A DNA stretch of 64,000 nucleotides from Rhodobacteraceae bacterium LNNU 3342 (GTDB taxonomy: Bacteria > Pseudomonadota > Alphaproteobacteria > Rhodobacterales > Rhodobacteraceae): positions 21,251 to 85,250 of the forward strand of contig VUAW01000014.1 of the NCBI GenBank assembly GCA_008711135.1. The letters are read 5' to 3'. Shown piece after piece: positions 26,473 to 35,223 of this stretch (positions are counted from its first letter, which is position 1; each line of letters begins with the position of its first letter). A program made the translations under genes and the position numbers. The notes beneath the pieces were generated by a model. It was not told the DNA's origin, did not search any database, and worked only from the letters and a program-made list of their open reading frames with translations.

Positions 26473-27175
26473 GACGGTTCACATGGGGCTGCCGCTGGTT
26501 CAGGCGGCACAGGCGCAGAAGCATGTCACGGTGAATGAGGCGCTGACGCGGCTGGATGCCTTGACGCAATTGGCGATCGTATCGCGGTCGGTGACGGCGC
26601 CGCCGGCTGCGGCGGAGGAGGGGCAGGTTTGGGCGGTGCCTCTGGGTGCGGTGAACGAGTGGGAAAGGAAGGAGGGGCGGCTTGCGGTCCGCATGGGCCG
26701 CGGCTGGGAGTTCGTGGTTCCGAAGGCGGGGTGGGACGCTTTCATTCTGGATGAGCATAGTCCGGCGATCTTTGACGGGCTGGCCTGGCGAACCGGAGCG
26801 GTGGCGCTTTCGCCGAACCGGGCGGGGTCGTTCTTTCGGGTGAGCGAGTTCGATCAGGCGGTGACTGCGGGCGGAAGTGTGACAACGACGCAGGTGGTGC
26901 CGGGCGGATGCATGCTGTTTGCGGTGACGGCGCGGGTGGTGGAGCCGATCACCGGCAGCCTGAGTAGCTGGCAGTTGGGCAACCCCGGCGCGCTCAACCG
27001 GTTCGGGTCAGGGTTAGGCCTGGGCGCGGGTTCCTGGGCGCGGGGGCTTTTGTCGGCGCCGATGAGTTTCTACGAGAGCACGCCGCTGGTGCTGACGGCG
27101 ACGGGCGGGCAGTTCGCAGGAGGGCGGGTTCGGGTGGCGCTTCACCTTTATGAGGTGGGGCTGCCGGCGGCGTGA
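26465..27175 (+). CDS. DUF2793-domain protein, candidate GTA tail fibre
   Basis: 236 residues, overlapping the end of orfg15. The N-terminal DUF2793 block is clear: LPLVQAAQAQKHVTVNEALTRLDAL, WAVPLGAVNEWERKEGRLAV and WEFVVPKAGWDAFI. The second half (about residues 125-236) is a beta-rich module with SEFDQAVTAGGSV, GSLSSWQLGNPGALNRFGSGL and SFYESTPLVLTATGGQF, typical of receptor-binding tail fibre ends. In R. capsulatus a DUF2793 tail fibre is encoded at another locus. Here the overlap with orfg15 places it inside the GTA operon. Confidence 0.85.
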   Translation: MVETVHMGLPLVQAAQAQKHVTVNEALTRLDALTQLAIVSRSVTAPPAAAEEGQVWAVPLGAVNEWERKEGRLAVRMGRGWEFVVPKAGWDAFILDEHSPAIFDGLAWRTGAVALSPNRAGSFFRVSEFDQAVTAGGSVTTTQVVPGGCMLFAVTARVVEPITGSLSSWQLGNPGALNRFGSGLGLGAGSWARGLLSAPMSFYESTPLVLTATGGQFAGGRVRVALHLYEVGLPAA

Positions 27176-27534
27176 TGCGCAGGGTGATGATGGGCGATGC
27201 GGTGGCGGCGGCGCGGGCGCTGCTGCCGCTGGAGGAGGGACGGCGGCGTGTGGCGGTGGAGCGGATGATCTATGAGGCGCATCTGGCGGACTGCTGCCGG
27301 AAGCGGCTGGGGCGGGGGCATCCCCGCTTCGGCAACGGAACGCTGATGGATGCGGCGAGCCGATACCCGCAGCGTTCCGAGCCGTTGTTGGACGATATGG
27401 ATTATCTGCGGGCGCTGGCGGTCGTGATCGAGACGTTGCTGGCGAGGAGGGAGCGGGAGAACTTTTTTCTGACTTGCGCTCTTCCCGCGCTGGGCGCAGA
27501 TCTTACCTCGAATGTACCGGCGTTATCGGAGTAA
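27175..27534 (+). CDS. Small conserved protein at the end of the GTA operon
   Basis: 119 residues, helical and Arg-rich, starting at an ATG that touches the previous stop. A GTG directly before it is possible too. Blocks such as AVAAARALLPLEEGRRRVAVERMI and GNGTLMDAASRYP resemble a small family often found between the GTA genes and cysE in Rhodobacterales. I recall it only as a domain of unknown function. Cys in LADCCRKR and FLTCAL are the only notable residues. It may belong to the GTA or only ride on its transcript. Confidence 0.7.
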   Translation: MRRVMMGDAVAAARALLPLEEGRRRVAVERMIYEAHLADCCRKRLGRGHPRFGNGTLMDAASRYPQRSEPLLDDMDYLRALAVVIETLLARRERENFFLTCALPALGADLTSNVPALSE

Positions 27535-27539
27535 GAGCC

Positions 27540-28343
27540 ATGGCAGAGACACGCGCGAAGCTGGCCCAGGTCGATCCTGTTTGGGAACGGATTTGCGAGG
27601 AAGGCCAGGAAGCCGTCGCGGACGAGCCGCTTTTAGGCGGGCTGGTACATTCCAGCCTTTTGCACCATCCTACTATGGAGCGGGCGCTGGCCTATCGCTT
27701 TTCGTTGAAGCTGGCCTCGGGCGAGATGCCGGAGCAGTTGCTGCGTGAGATTGCCGACGAGGCCTATGCTGGGGCGCCTGAGCTGGGGCAGGCGGCGCGG
27801 GCCGATCTTGTCGCGGTGTACGAGCGGGACCCGGCGTGCAACCGCTTCATCCAGCCGATCCTGTTCTTCAAGGGATACCAGGCGATGCAGGCCTACCGGG
27901 TGGGGCATTTCCTTTATGAGCGCGGGCGGCATGACTTGGCGTATTTCGTGCAGATGCGGGTGTCGGAGGTATTTGGCGTCGACATTCATCCCGCGGCGCG
28001 GATGGGGCGCGGAATCATGATCGACCACGCCCATTCCATCGTCATCGGCGAGACGGCGGTGGTTGGGGATAATGTGTCCATGCTGCATTCGGTGACGCTG
28101 GGCGGGACCGGCAAAGAGGACGGGGACCGGCATCCGAAGATCGGGAATGGTGTCCTGATCGGGGCGGGTGCGAAAGTTCTGGGGAACATCCACGTCGGGC
28201 ATTGCAGCCGGATCGCGGCTGGTTCGGTGGTTCTGCAGGATGTGCCGGAGTGTTCGACAGTCGCTGGGGTACCTGCGCGGGTTGTAGGAACGGCGGGATG
28301 CGATCAGCCCTCGATCATGATGGACCAGCTGATCAAGGGGTGA
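27540..28343 (+). CDS. cysE: Serine O-acetyltransferase
   Basis: Makes O-acetylserine for cysteine synthesis. 267 residues, standard length. The helical N-terminal domain contains DEPLLGGLVHSSLLHHPTMERAL. The left-handed beta-helix with hexapeptide repeats starts near GVDIHPAARMGRGIMIDHAHS. The catalytic His is in the IDHAHSIVIGETAVVGDN block. The chosen ATG at 27540 lies five bases behind the stop of the previous gene, and the frame further upstream lies inside that gene. A serine acetyltransferase right after the GTA cluster is typical of Rhodobacterales. Confidence 0.95.
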   Translation: MAETRAKLAQVDPVWERICEEGQEAVADEPLLGGLVHSSLLHHPTMERALAYRFSLKLASGEMPEQLLREIADEAYAGAPELGQAARADLVAVYERDPACNRFIQPILFFKGYQAMQAYRVGHFLYERGRHDLAYFVQMRVSEVFGVDIHPAARMGRGIMIDHAHSIVIGETAVVGDNVSMLHSVTLGGTGKEDGDRHPKIGNGVLIGAGAKVLGNIHVGHCSRIAAGSVVLQDVPECSTVAGVPARVVGTAGCDQPSIMMDQLIKG

Positions 28344-28532
28344 GCGCACAGCCGGCTGCTGGTGCTGCGCGGCTGGGTTACTGCGGTGAGATGAGGACCT
28401 GTTCTTCAGCGGCTGTGGGTGCCACTGGCGGGCGAGTCTTGCGGCCGGGCTGCGTAAGTCTGGAGGCCGGGTCCTTGGCTCGCTTTAAGTAGCTTCATGC
28501 CCGTGAGCCCTTGGAGTTGCTGCTGCGGCCGC

Positions 28533-29342
28533 TCATGGGGCGGAGGGGCAAGGAAGACTTGTGTTCTCGGTGAGGATCCGAGTGATTTCGGCGTCTATTT
28601 CCATGCTTTGGTCGATGGGAAGAGTGCTGTTCTCGATGAAGATCGCGATGAGCAGGGGTGGCTGGCAGACTGGCTGGATGAGGGCAGAGGTTGCAGAAGA
28701 TCCATCGGCCCCCGTGGCGGATATGATGGCGGCGAGCCAGCCATGAGGAAGGCTGGCGCGCAGAGGATGATCGCGACCGGAACTGGTGTGCATCCAGTTC
28801 AGAAGGCGCTGCCGGGAGGCGGGATTCAGGGTGTTGCCAAGTAGGAGATGGTTGAGGTGGTGCACCGTCATCTCTGGGGTGATGCGGCCGCGGGCCGCCG
28901 TGTCGGGGGCGAGGGTGGTTGACCTGTCGCCCCAGGACGCGAGCCTTTCTGACAAAGCTGCCGGACCGCCGAGAGCGTAGAGAAGCCAGTCGGCGGCAGC
29001 GGTGTCGTTGAGGGCGACGGCGGCCTGACACAAGTCTTCCGTGTCGGGCGGCATGACGCTGCGTTCTGCAAGCTCAAGGGCGGCTCCGCAGGCGAGAAAG
29101 TTCAATGTGCCGTGGAGGGGGAAATCCTGATGCTCGGCCCAGCCTGCTTCTTGGCCGGTGCCTGTATCGAGGGCAAAGACACCGAGCCGTCCGCGGGTCT
29201 CGATCTCGATCACTTCGAAGGAAAAGTTGGGGATGATCCGGGGGTCGTAGCTGCGGGGTTCATGAGTGCCGAAGGCGGGCTGTGCCTGCGCGGCAGGTGA
29301 AATGCTTGCGAGCAGGGCGAGGAGGAGAGGTCTGAGGATCAT
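28533..29342 (-). CDS. Secreted class A beta-lactamase-fold protein lacking all catalytic motifs
   Basis: 269 residues with a signal peptide (MILRPLLLALLASISPAAQA). The rest follows the class A beta-lactamase fold: RLGVFALDTGTG, FPLHGTLNFLACGAAL, LCQAAVALNDTAAADWLL, LGGPAALSERLASWGD, TPEMTVHHLNHLLLG and LPHGWLAAIISATGADG. Every catalytic motif is changed. SxxK is GTLN (about 78-81), SDN is NDT (about 112-114), the omega-loop segment with Glu166 is missing, and KTG is ATG (about 209-211). The frame is intact, so this looks like a maintained pseudoenzyme rather than a broken gene. Its role is unknown. About 200 bases without a gene lie on each side. Confidence 0.8.
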   Translation of the reverse strand: MILRPLLLALLASISPAAQAQPAFGTHEPRSYDPRIIPNFSFEVIEIETRGRLGVFALDTGTGQEAGWAEHQDFPLHGTLNFLACGAALELAERSVMPPDTEDLCQAAVALNDTAAADWLLYALGGPAALSERLASWGDRSTTLAPDTAARGRITPEMTVHHLNHLLLGNTLNPASRQRLLNWMHTSSGRDHPLRASLPHGWLAAIISATGADGSSATSALIQPVCQPPLLIAIFIENSTLPIDQSMEIDAEITRILTENTSLPCPSAP

Positions 29343-29546
29343 CTGGAGGGTTTGCGAGACGTGCCGGGTGTGGGGGTTGCGCGTTCTGGTGAGTTCGGTG
29401 GGTGCATTGGCCAGTGGTATCTCTTGACACTCTCTAGAGGGCGGTGGGCCGCCCCAGCCAGTTGCCGTGGGGAGGGCAACAGGCCGTAATGAGGGATTGG
29501 AGTGTACATGGGGATGGGGAGATGCCGGGAAGGGGCAACGGCCGGA

Positions 29547-32500
29547 TCATTCTCCGGGTGGGGGTGATGCCTCGGCGAGTTCGCGGGCTAGGCGGGCTTC
29601 CTCTTCGGCCTTGGGTGTGGAGAGGCGGGCCAGCAGGAGGTAGGCGACGGGGGTGACGTAGAGGGTGAAGACCGTGGCTAGGCCGAGGCCGCCGACGATG
29701 ATCCAGCCCAGAGCCTCGCGCGCCTCTGCCCCGGCGCCGGCGGAAAAGATGAGGGGAACACCGCCAAGCACAGTCGAGGCCATGGTCATCATCACTGGCC
29801 GCAGGCGGATGGTCGCGGCGTTGAAGATGGCGTCGGATACTGAGGCGCCCCTGTCGCGGAGCTGGTTAGCGAATTCGACGATCAGGATGCCGTTCTTGGC
29901 CATGATGCCGACAAGCAGCACGAGGCCGATCTGCGAATAGACATTCAGGCTGCCGCCGGTGAGGACGAGGGCGAAGAGGGCGCAGCCCAGGCCCAAGGGC
30001 ACCGTTGCCATCACGATGACGGCGGATACGAAGCTTTCGAATTGGGCGGAGAGCACCAGGAACACCACGAGGATCGCGAAGCCGAAGGTCAGCATGAGGC
30101 CGCTTGCGGTTTCGTCGAGGGCGGCGGCCTCGGCCATGGGGACGATGCGTGTGCCTTGCGGTAGGATGTCTTCGGCCATGGCCTGGGTGCGGGCAAGGGC
30201 CTCGCCGAGGGCGAGGCTGGGGGTCAGGCCGGCGGTTATTTCCACGGCGCGCATCTGGCTTTCGCGGCCCAGTTCAGGGGCGATGGCGCGTTCTTCGAGC
30301 CGGACGAAGGTGGACATCGGGATCATCTGACCATCTGCGCCCTGAACGAAAACGCGTTCGAGATCGCCGGGATCGTTAACCGGCTGTGCGGTGGAGAGGA
30401 GGGTGATGTCGAAGCTGCGATCCTCGATAAAGACGGTGCCGACGGTGCGGCCGTCGAGGACTGCCTGCAGCGCCTCGCCTAGGCCGTCGATGTCGATGCC
30501 GAGGTCGGAGGCGCGGCGGCGGTCGACCTCGATAAAGAGCTGGGGTTGGGTGGTTTCATAGGAGAGGCGGACTTGTCCAAGTTCGGGGTCCTCTTGCATC
30601 CGGGCAACCAGGGCTTGTGCGGCGGTGCCGAGTTCGTCGTAGCTGCTGCCGACCAGCGCGAAGCGGAGGCCTTGGCCTGCGCCGCGGATGCCGAGTGAGT
30701 TTGGCTGGATCGCGAAGGCTTGGACGCCGATCACGTTACGGAGCTGTGCGTTGATCTCTGACACGATTTCCTGCTGGCTGCGGGCGCGTTCGTCCCACGG
30801 GGCAAGGGTCATGACGATGAAGCCGCGGTTGCCGCTGCCCTGGCCGGAGATGGAGAAGACGCTGCGAACCTCGCCGCTGTCGCGGTAGGGGGCGACGATA
30901 GCCTCGATTTCCTGCATCTTGGAGTTGGTGTAGTCGAGCGAGACGCCTTGAGGAGCGCGGACGCTGAGGAGGGCTACGGAGCGATCCTCGGGCGGGGTGA
31001 CTTCCTGACGGATGGCGCCGGCGATGAGGATCGAGGTGGCGGCGAAGATCAGGGTTGCCGTTATCACCACAAGCGGGGCCGCGAGAGCGCGGCGGAGAGT
31101 GGCAGCGAAGAGCGCCTGCAGGCGGTCGCCCAAGCGGGAGACGGGGCCTTCGGGCGGATCGCCGGCGCGGGTCAGGAGGCGGCTTGCGAGCACCGGGCAG
31201 AGGGTGAGGGCCACCAGAGACGAGAGCAGGACCGCCATCGCGAGGGTGAATCCGAATTCGCGGAACAGGCCGCCGGTCTGGCCGGGCAGGAAGCTGAGCG
31301 GTACGAAGACTGCGGCGAGGGTGGCGGTGGTGGTGACGACGGCGAAGAACACCTGCTGCGTACCGAGGACTGCGGCGGCGCGAGGGCCCATGCCCTCGGC
31401 CCGGCGGCGGACGATGTTTTCGAGAACGACGATGGCGTCATCAACGACCATGCCTGTAGCCAGCACCAGGGCGAGGAGCGTCAGGATGTTGACGGAGAAG
31501 CCCGCCATGTAAACGGCGGCCAGTGTTCCGATTAACGCGACGGGGAGGGTGATCGCGGGGATCAGAGTCGCGCGGGCGTCGCGGAGGAACAGGAAGATGA
31601 TGGCCACGACGATCGCCACGGCGAGGGCGAGGGTGGTCAGAACCTCGGCGATGGCGCCACGGACGAAGGTAGCCTCGTCGCTGGTGATGAAGATGCTGAC
31701 GTCCTCGGGGAGAATGGTTTGGAGTTCGGCGACGATTTCGGTCACGGCCGAAGAGATGTCGAGCGTGTTGCTTTGGGCCTGACGGATGATGCCGAGGCCG
31801 ATGCCGGTCTGGCCGTTGGCGCGCAGGACGCTTTCGCCCGGGGCGGGGCCAAGGGTGACCTGTGCAACCTCACCAAGGCGGATGTCGTCGCGGATCATCA
31901 GATTGGCGAAGGCTTCGGGGGTGGTGACGGAGGCGGTGGTGCGGACTTGGATGGTCTGGCGCTGGCTGGACAAGGCGCCGGCGGGCACGTCGAAGGAGAC
32001 GTTGCGCAGGGTGTTGCGGACGTCCGCCAGTGTCAGGCCGCGGCTGGCGAGTTGCATCATGTCGATGTCGACGCGGAACACCTGCTGGCGATTGCCGAAG
32101 ATCTGCAGGTCGGCCACGCCGGGGGCGGAGATCAGGCGGTCCTCGACCATATCCTCGACCAGGCGGGTGAGGTCCTGGACGGAGCGGGAGGAGGAGGTGA
32201 CGCCGATCCGGATCACTGCGTCGGCATTGGCATCGGCCTTGACAATACGGGGTTCATCCACATCGGAAGGGAGACTGTTGCGGATCCGGCCGATCGCGTC
32301 GCGGATGTCAGTTGCCGCCACGTCCAGGTTCACGCCATCGGCGAATTCCACCGTCACCCGGCTGCGGCCGAAGGTGGAGGAGGAGGAGATCGTCTTGACG
32401 CCTGAGACGCGGCCGACAGCGCCTTCGATGTTGCTGGTGATTTCGCGGTCGATGGTTTCGGGACCGGCGCCGGAGAAGGTCGTGGTGACGGTGACCACGG

Positions 32501-32648
32501 GGCGGTCGACGTCAGGCAGTTCACGGACCTCTACCCCGAAGAGGGCGGCGATGCCGGCGATGACGATCAGCGACGAGAGCACGAAGGCGAGGATGGGGCG
32601 GCGGACGAAGAGGGCGGTGCCTGAGGATTGAGCGGGGTGGAGTGCCAT
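29547..32648 (-). CDS. RND multidrug efflux permease (AcrB/MdtB-like)
   Basis: Proton-driven inner-membrane pump of 1033 residues. The first membrane segment is near residue 15 (ILAFVLSSLIVIAGIAALFGVEV). The proton-relay Asp pair is in GMVVDDAIVVLEN of helix 4, and the matching Lys is in VGIMAKNGILIVEFANQ of helix 10. Two large periplasmic loops follow helices 1 and 7, as usual. The gene starts three bases behind its adaptor gene. No outer-membrane TolC-type gene is next to it. The substrate range cannot be predicted. Confidence 0.93.
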   Translation of the reverse strand: MALHPAQSSGTALFVRRPILAFVLSSLIVIAGIAALFGVEVRELPDVDRPVVTVTTTFSGAGPETIDREITSNIEGAVGRVSGVKTISSSSTFGRSRVTVEFADGVNLDVAATDIRDAIGRIRNSLPSDVDEPRIVKADANADAVIRIGVTSSSRSVQDLTRLVEDMVEDRLISAPGVADLQIFGNRQQVFRVDIDMMQLASRGLTLADVRNTLRNVSFDVPAGALSSQRQTIQVRTTASVTTPEAFANLMIRDDIRLGEVAQVTLGPAPGESVLRANGQTGIGLGIIRQAQSNTLDISSAVTEIVAELQTILPEDVSIFITSDEATFVRGAIAEVLTTLALAVAIVVAIIFLFLRDARATLIPAITLPVALIGTLAAVYMAGFSVNILTLLALVLATGMVVDDAIVVLENIVRRRAEGMGPRAAAVLGTQQVFFAVVTTTATLAAVFVPLSFLPGQTGGLFREFGFTLAMAVLLSSLVALTLCPVLASRLLTRAGDPPEGPVSRLGDRLQALFAATLRRALAAPLVVITATLIFAATSILIAGAIRQEVTPPEDRSVALLSVRAPQGVSLDYTNSKMQEIEAIVAPYRDSGEVRSVFSISGQGSGNRGFIVMTLAPWDERARSQQEIVSEINAQLRNVIGVQAFAIQPNSLGIRGAGQGLRFALVGSSYDELGTAAQALVARMQEDPELGQVRLSYETTQPQLFIEVDRRRASDLGIDIDGLGEALQAVLDGRTVGTVFIEDRSFDITLLSTAQPVNDPGDLERVFVQGADGQMIPMSTFVRLEERAIAPELGRESQMRAVEITAGLTPSLALGEALARTQAMAEDILPQGTRIVPMAEAAALDETASGLMLTFGFAILVVFLVLSAQFESFVSAVIVMATVPLGLGCALFALVLTGGSLNVYSQIGLVLLVGIMAKNGILIVEFANQLRDRGASVSDAIFNAATIRLRPVMMTMASTVLGGVPLIFSAGAGAEAREALGWIIVGGLGLATVFTLYVTPVAYLLLARLSTPKAEEEARLARELAEASPPPGE

Positions 32649-32651
32649 GGT

Positions 32652-33815
32652 CTAGCCCTCGGTCTGGGCGACGGGAACGCCCGCGCCTTGGGGGAGGTTC
32701 TGCACCTGAACCTCGGCGCCCGGGCGGAGGTTGGTGAGCCCTTCGCGGATGATGAGGTCGCCTTCGGCCAGATCAGCACGGACAAGGACCGCGCCGGCGG
32801 ATCGTTGCATGATGCGGACCGGGACCCTTTGGGCGCGACCGTCGGACACCGTCCAGACAAAGGAACCTTCGGCACCCCATTGGATTGCCAGAGGGTCCAC
32901 CGACGGGTAGCGGTCGCCTTCGAAGCGCAGGGTCATGGCGAAGGACATGCCTGCGCGAAGCGTGTCCTGAGGGTTGTCGATTTCAGCCTGCACGCGGAGC
33001 GAGCGCGTGGCCTGATCCACGCGGTTGTCCACGGCGCTGATGGTGCCGGTGAGGACCTGCCCCGGGCGGGCGAGGGGTGCGGCCTCAACCGGGAAGCCGG
33101 GGGAGAGCTGGCCCACCAGCCGTTCGGGGAGGCGGAACTCTACCAGCAGGCGGCTGCGGTCGTCGATGCGGGTGATCTCGGTCGTGGAGGTGACCTGAGT
33201 GCCGGGCTCGATCGTCAGGAGGCCGACGTGGCCGTCGATGGGGGCGATGAGGTCGCGGCGCGAGAGCTCGAATTCGGCCTGGCGCAGGTTGAGGCGGGCT
33301 GTCTGGACTGCGAGGGCCGCTTCGCGGATCTGCACCTCGGTCGTGGCGCCGGAGCCCTGGAGGCGGTTCAGGCGGGCAGCGGTGGCCTCGGCATCCTCCA
33401 GCATCAACTGGGCACGTTCGACGGCGAGCCGTTCGGCCTCATTGTCGATCCGGGCGAGGAGTTGGCCGGCGGTGACATGTTCAGAGGAACGGATGTGCAC
33501 CTCGGCGATGCGGCCCGAGACTTCGGGCGTCAGGATGACGGAGCGGACGGCCTGGGCGGTGCCGATGGCTGTCGCCTCGTCATTCATGACGCCGAGGGCG
33601 ACGGGATCGGCGATTACCATGGTTCCACTGGAGGAGCCGCCGCGGCCGGATGGAGCGGGTTCCGGGGCGGGTGCGGCGAGACCCACCCTTTGCATTGGCG
33701 CCAGAAGCCCTACCCGGTCCAGTGGCCCCGCCGCCTGTGGAAGGAGCAAAGCCCATCCGATAACGGCAGCGACGGCGAGGACAAAGGCAAGAAGGATTTG
33801 GCGCCAGATCGGCAT
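32652..33815 (-). CDS. RND efflux periplasmic adaptor (membrane fusion protein)
   Basis: 387-residue adaptor that joins the pump to an outer-membrane channel. One N-terminal membrane helix (ILLAFVLAVAAVIGWALLLP) without a lipobox Cys. A Pro/Ser/Gly-rich linker follows, then the lipoyl half-motif SGRIAEVHIRSSEHVTAGQLLARID. A helical hairpin (about residues 120-165), the second lipoyl half RRDLIAPIDGHVGLLTIEPGTQV and a beta barrel complete it. It is transcribed before the pump gene. The 170-base gap to the divergent glycerate kinase gene must hold both promoters. Confidence 0.92.
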   Translation of the reverse strand: MPIWRQILLAFVLAVAAVIGWALLLPQAAGPLDRVGLLAPMQRVGLAAPAPEPAPSGRGGSSSGTMVIADPVALGVMNDEATAIGTAQAVRSVILTPEVSGRIAEVHIRSSEHVTAGQLLARIDNEAERLAVERAQLMLEDAEATAARLNRLQGSGATTEVQIREAALAVQTARLNLRQAEFELSRRDLIAPIDGHVGLLTIEPGTQVTSTTEITRIDDRSRLLVEFRLPERLVGQLSPGFPVEAAPLARPGQVLTGTISAVDNRVDQATRSLRVQAEIDNPQDTLRAGMSFAMTLRFEGDRYPSVDPLAIQWGAEGSFVWTVSDGRAQRVPVRIMQRSAGAVLVRADLAEGDLIIREGLTNLRPGAEVQVQNLPQGAGVPVAQTEG

Positions 33816-33987
33816 GAAGGCTCCGTCACTGTAAGAAAGGTTGTGCAGAAAATGCGGGTTGCGCCCGGAGTAGGCAATCGTTCCAAGGTGTCATACGGAT
33901 AATGAGCTGGATGCTGTTGATTTTTCGGCATCACAAAGCAGTGAGGATGTGCTGGCGCGTGAGGCGCGGGCGCGCTAGCCTGCGGGC

Positions 33988-35223
33988 ATGATGAATGAGC
34001 GTGAGATTGGAGCACTGCGGAAGCGGGCGCTCGCGCTGCTGGATGTGGCGTTTGCGGCGGCTGATCCCAGCCGGGCGGTGGAGCGCGCGCTTCGGGCAGA
34101 GCCGATGCCGCCGCTTCGGCCCGGAGGACGTCGTGAGATCGTCGCAGTGGGGAAGGCTGCCACGGCAATGGCTGTAGCGGCGCAGGGGCTTGCGCCCGGT
34201 GCCGTTATCGTAGTGACGACGGAGGGGAACGCGGTTGAGCTTGCAGGGGCAGAGGTCCTTGCGGCAGGTCATCCTTTTCCTGATGAGCGGGGCGAGCGTG
34301 CGGCGGCAGAGGTTCTGGACCGGCTCGCGGCGCTGCAGGCCGAGGACCAGGTGTTGTACCTGATTTCGGGCGGGGGGTCGGCGTTGTTGCCGGCGCCAGC
34401 TGAGGGGATCAGCCTTCAGGACAAGGTGGCGGTCAGCCGGTTGCTGCTCGCCTCGGGTGCGGGGATCGAGGAGATGAACCTGGTGCGGCAGCAATTGTCG
34501 CGCGTGAAGGGCGGGGGGCTTGCGCGTGTGGCGGCGCCGGCGTTCCAGCGGGCGTTGATCCTATCGGATGTGGTGGGCGATGATCTGCGGGCTGTGGCGT
34601 CTGGCCCTACCGTAGCACCGTTGGGGGACCGTGAGCAGGCCCGGAGGGCGGCGCGGGCGCGGGGGATATGGGACGACCTGCCGGAGGCGGTGCGCCGCCA
34701 TCTGGAACAGGACGTGGCGCCGGTGCCGGTGCCGGATGTTGAGAACCGGCTGATCGGATCCAACGCGATGTCGGTGGCCGCAATGGAGGCGGCCTGCGGT
34801 GGGTGGGTGGAGAAGTCCCCGCTGGTGGGCGATGTGGCTGATGCAGCCCGGCGCGTCTGGGATGAGGCAAGGCCGGGGGCGACGCTTTGGGGCGGAGAAA
34901 CCACGGTGGTGCTGCGCGGGGTCGGCAAGGGGGGGCGCAATCAGGAACTGGCGCTGCGGGTGGCGCTTTTGGCGGAGGCGAAGGGTGTGGCCGGGCCTTG
35001 GGTGTTTCTTTCTGCCGGGACTGATGGACGCGACGGGCCGACGGATGCTGCGGGCGGGCTTGTCGATGCCGGCACGCTGGACCGGATGCGGGCGGCGGGT
35101 GTCGATCCGGTGACGGCGCTTGAACAGAATGACAGCTATACGGCGCTTGCGGCTTCGGGCGATCTGGTGGTGACGGGGGAGACGGGAACAAACGTGGCGG
35201 ATGTGCAGGTTCTGATCTGCTAG
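33988..35223 (+). CDS. Glycerate 2-kinase (MOFRL family)
   Basis: Phosphorylates D-glycerate to 2-phosphoglycerate. 411 residues with an N-terminal DUF4147 domain: REIVAVGKAATAMAVAAQGL, LYLISGGGSALLPAPA and LSRVKGGGLARVA. The C-terminal MOFRL domain has LWGGETTVVLRGVGKGGRNQELALRVA and VFLSAGTDGRDGPTDAAGGLVD. A double ATG marks the start. The end overlaps the converging YeiH-type exporter gene by four bases. It could process glycerate from glycerol released in the neighbouring sugar-sulfonate pathway, but it may be unrelated. Confidence 0.9.
   Translation: MMNEREIGALRKRALALLDVAFAAADPSRAVERALRAEPMPPLRPGGRREIVAVGKAATAMAVAAQGLAPGAVIVVTTEGNAVELAGAEVLAAGHPFPDERGERAAAEVLDRLAALQAEDQVLYLISGGGSALLPAPAEGISLQDKVAVSRLLLASGAGIEEMNLVRQQLSRVKGGGLARVAAPAFQRALILSDVVGDDLRAVASGPTVAPLGDREQARRAARARGIWDDLPEAVRRHLEQDVAPVPVPDVENRLIGSNAMSVAAMEAACGGWVEKSPLVGDVADAARRVWDEARPGATLWGGETTVVLRGVGKGGRNQELALRVALLAEAKGVAGPWVFLSAGTDGRDGPTDAAGGLVDAGTLDRMRAAGVDPVTALEQNDSYTALAASGDLVVTGETGTNVADVQVLIC

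Larger units (their letters stand above)
12712..27175 (+). mobile_element. Gene transfer agent (RcGTA-type) structural gene cluster
   Basis: Complete head-to-tail block in the order of RcGTA: small and large terminase, portal, small orfg3.5, protease, capsid, connectors, major tail protein, tail chaperones, short tape measure, DUF2460, DUF2163, NlpC/P60 and the TIM-barrel tail protein. A DUF2793 gene is added at the end. There is no integrase, replication or lysis gene, as expected for a domesticated phage relic that packages random host DNA. Most genes overlap by four bases. The main gaps are at orfg2-orfg3 and on either side of orfg5, the orfg5-orfg6 gap being the longest. All frames look intact. 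Confidence 0.93.

Noticed and set aside
32628..33902. A 424-residue plus-strand frame opposite the RND adaptor gene
   Set aside because: The minus strand encodes a clear membrane fusion protein coupled to the pump gene.
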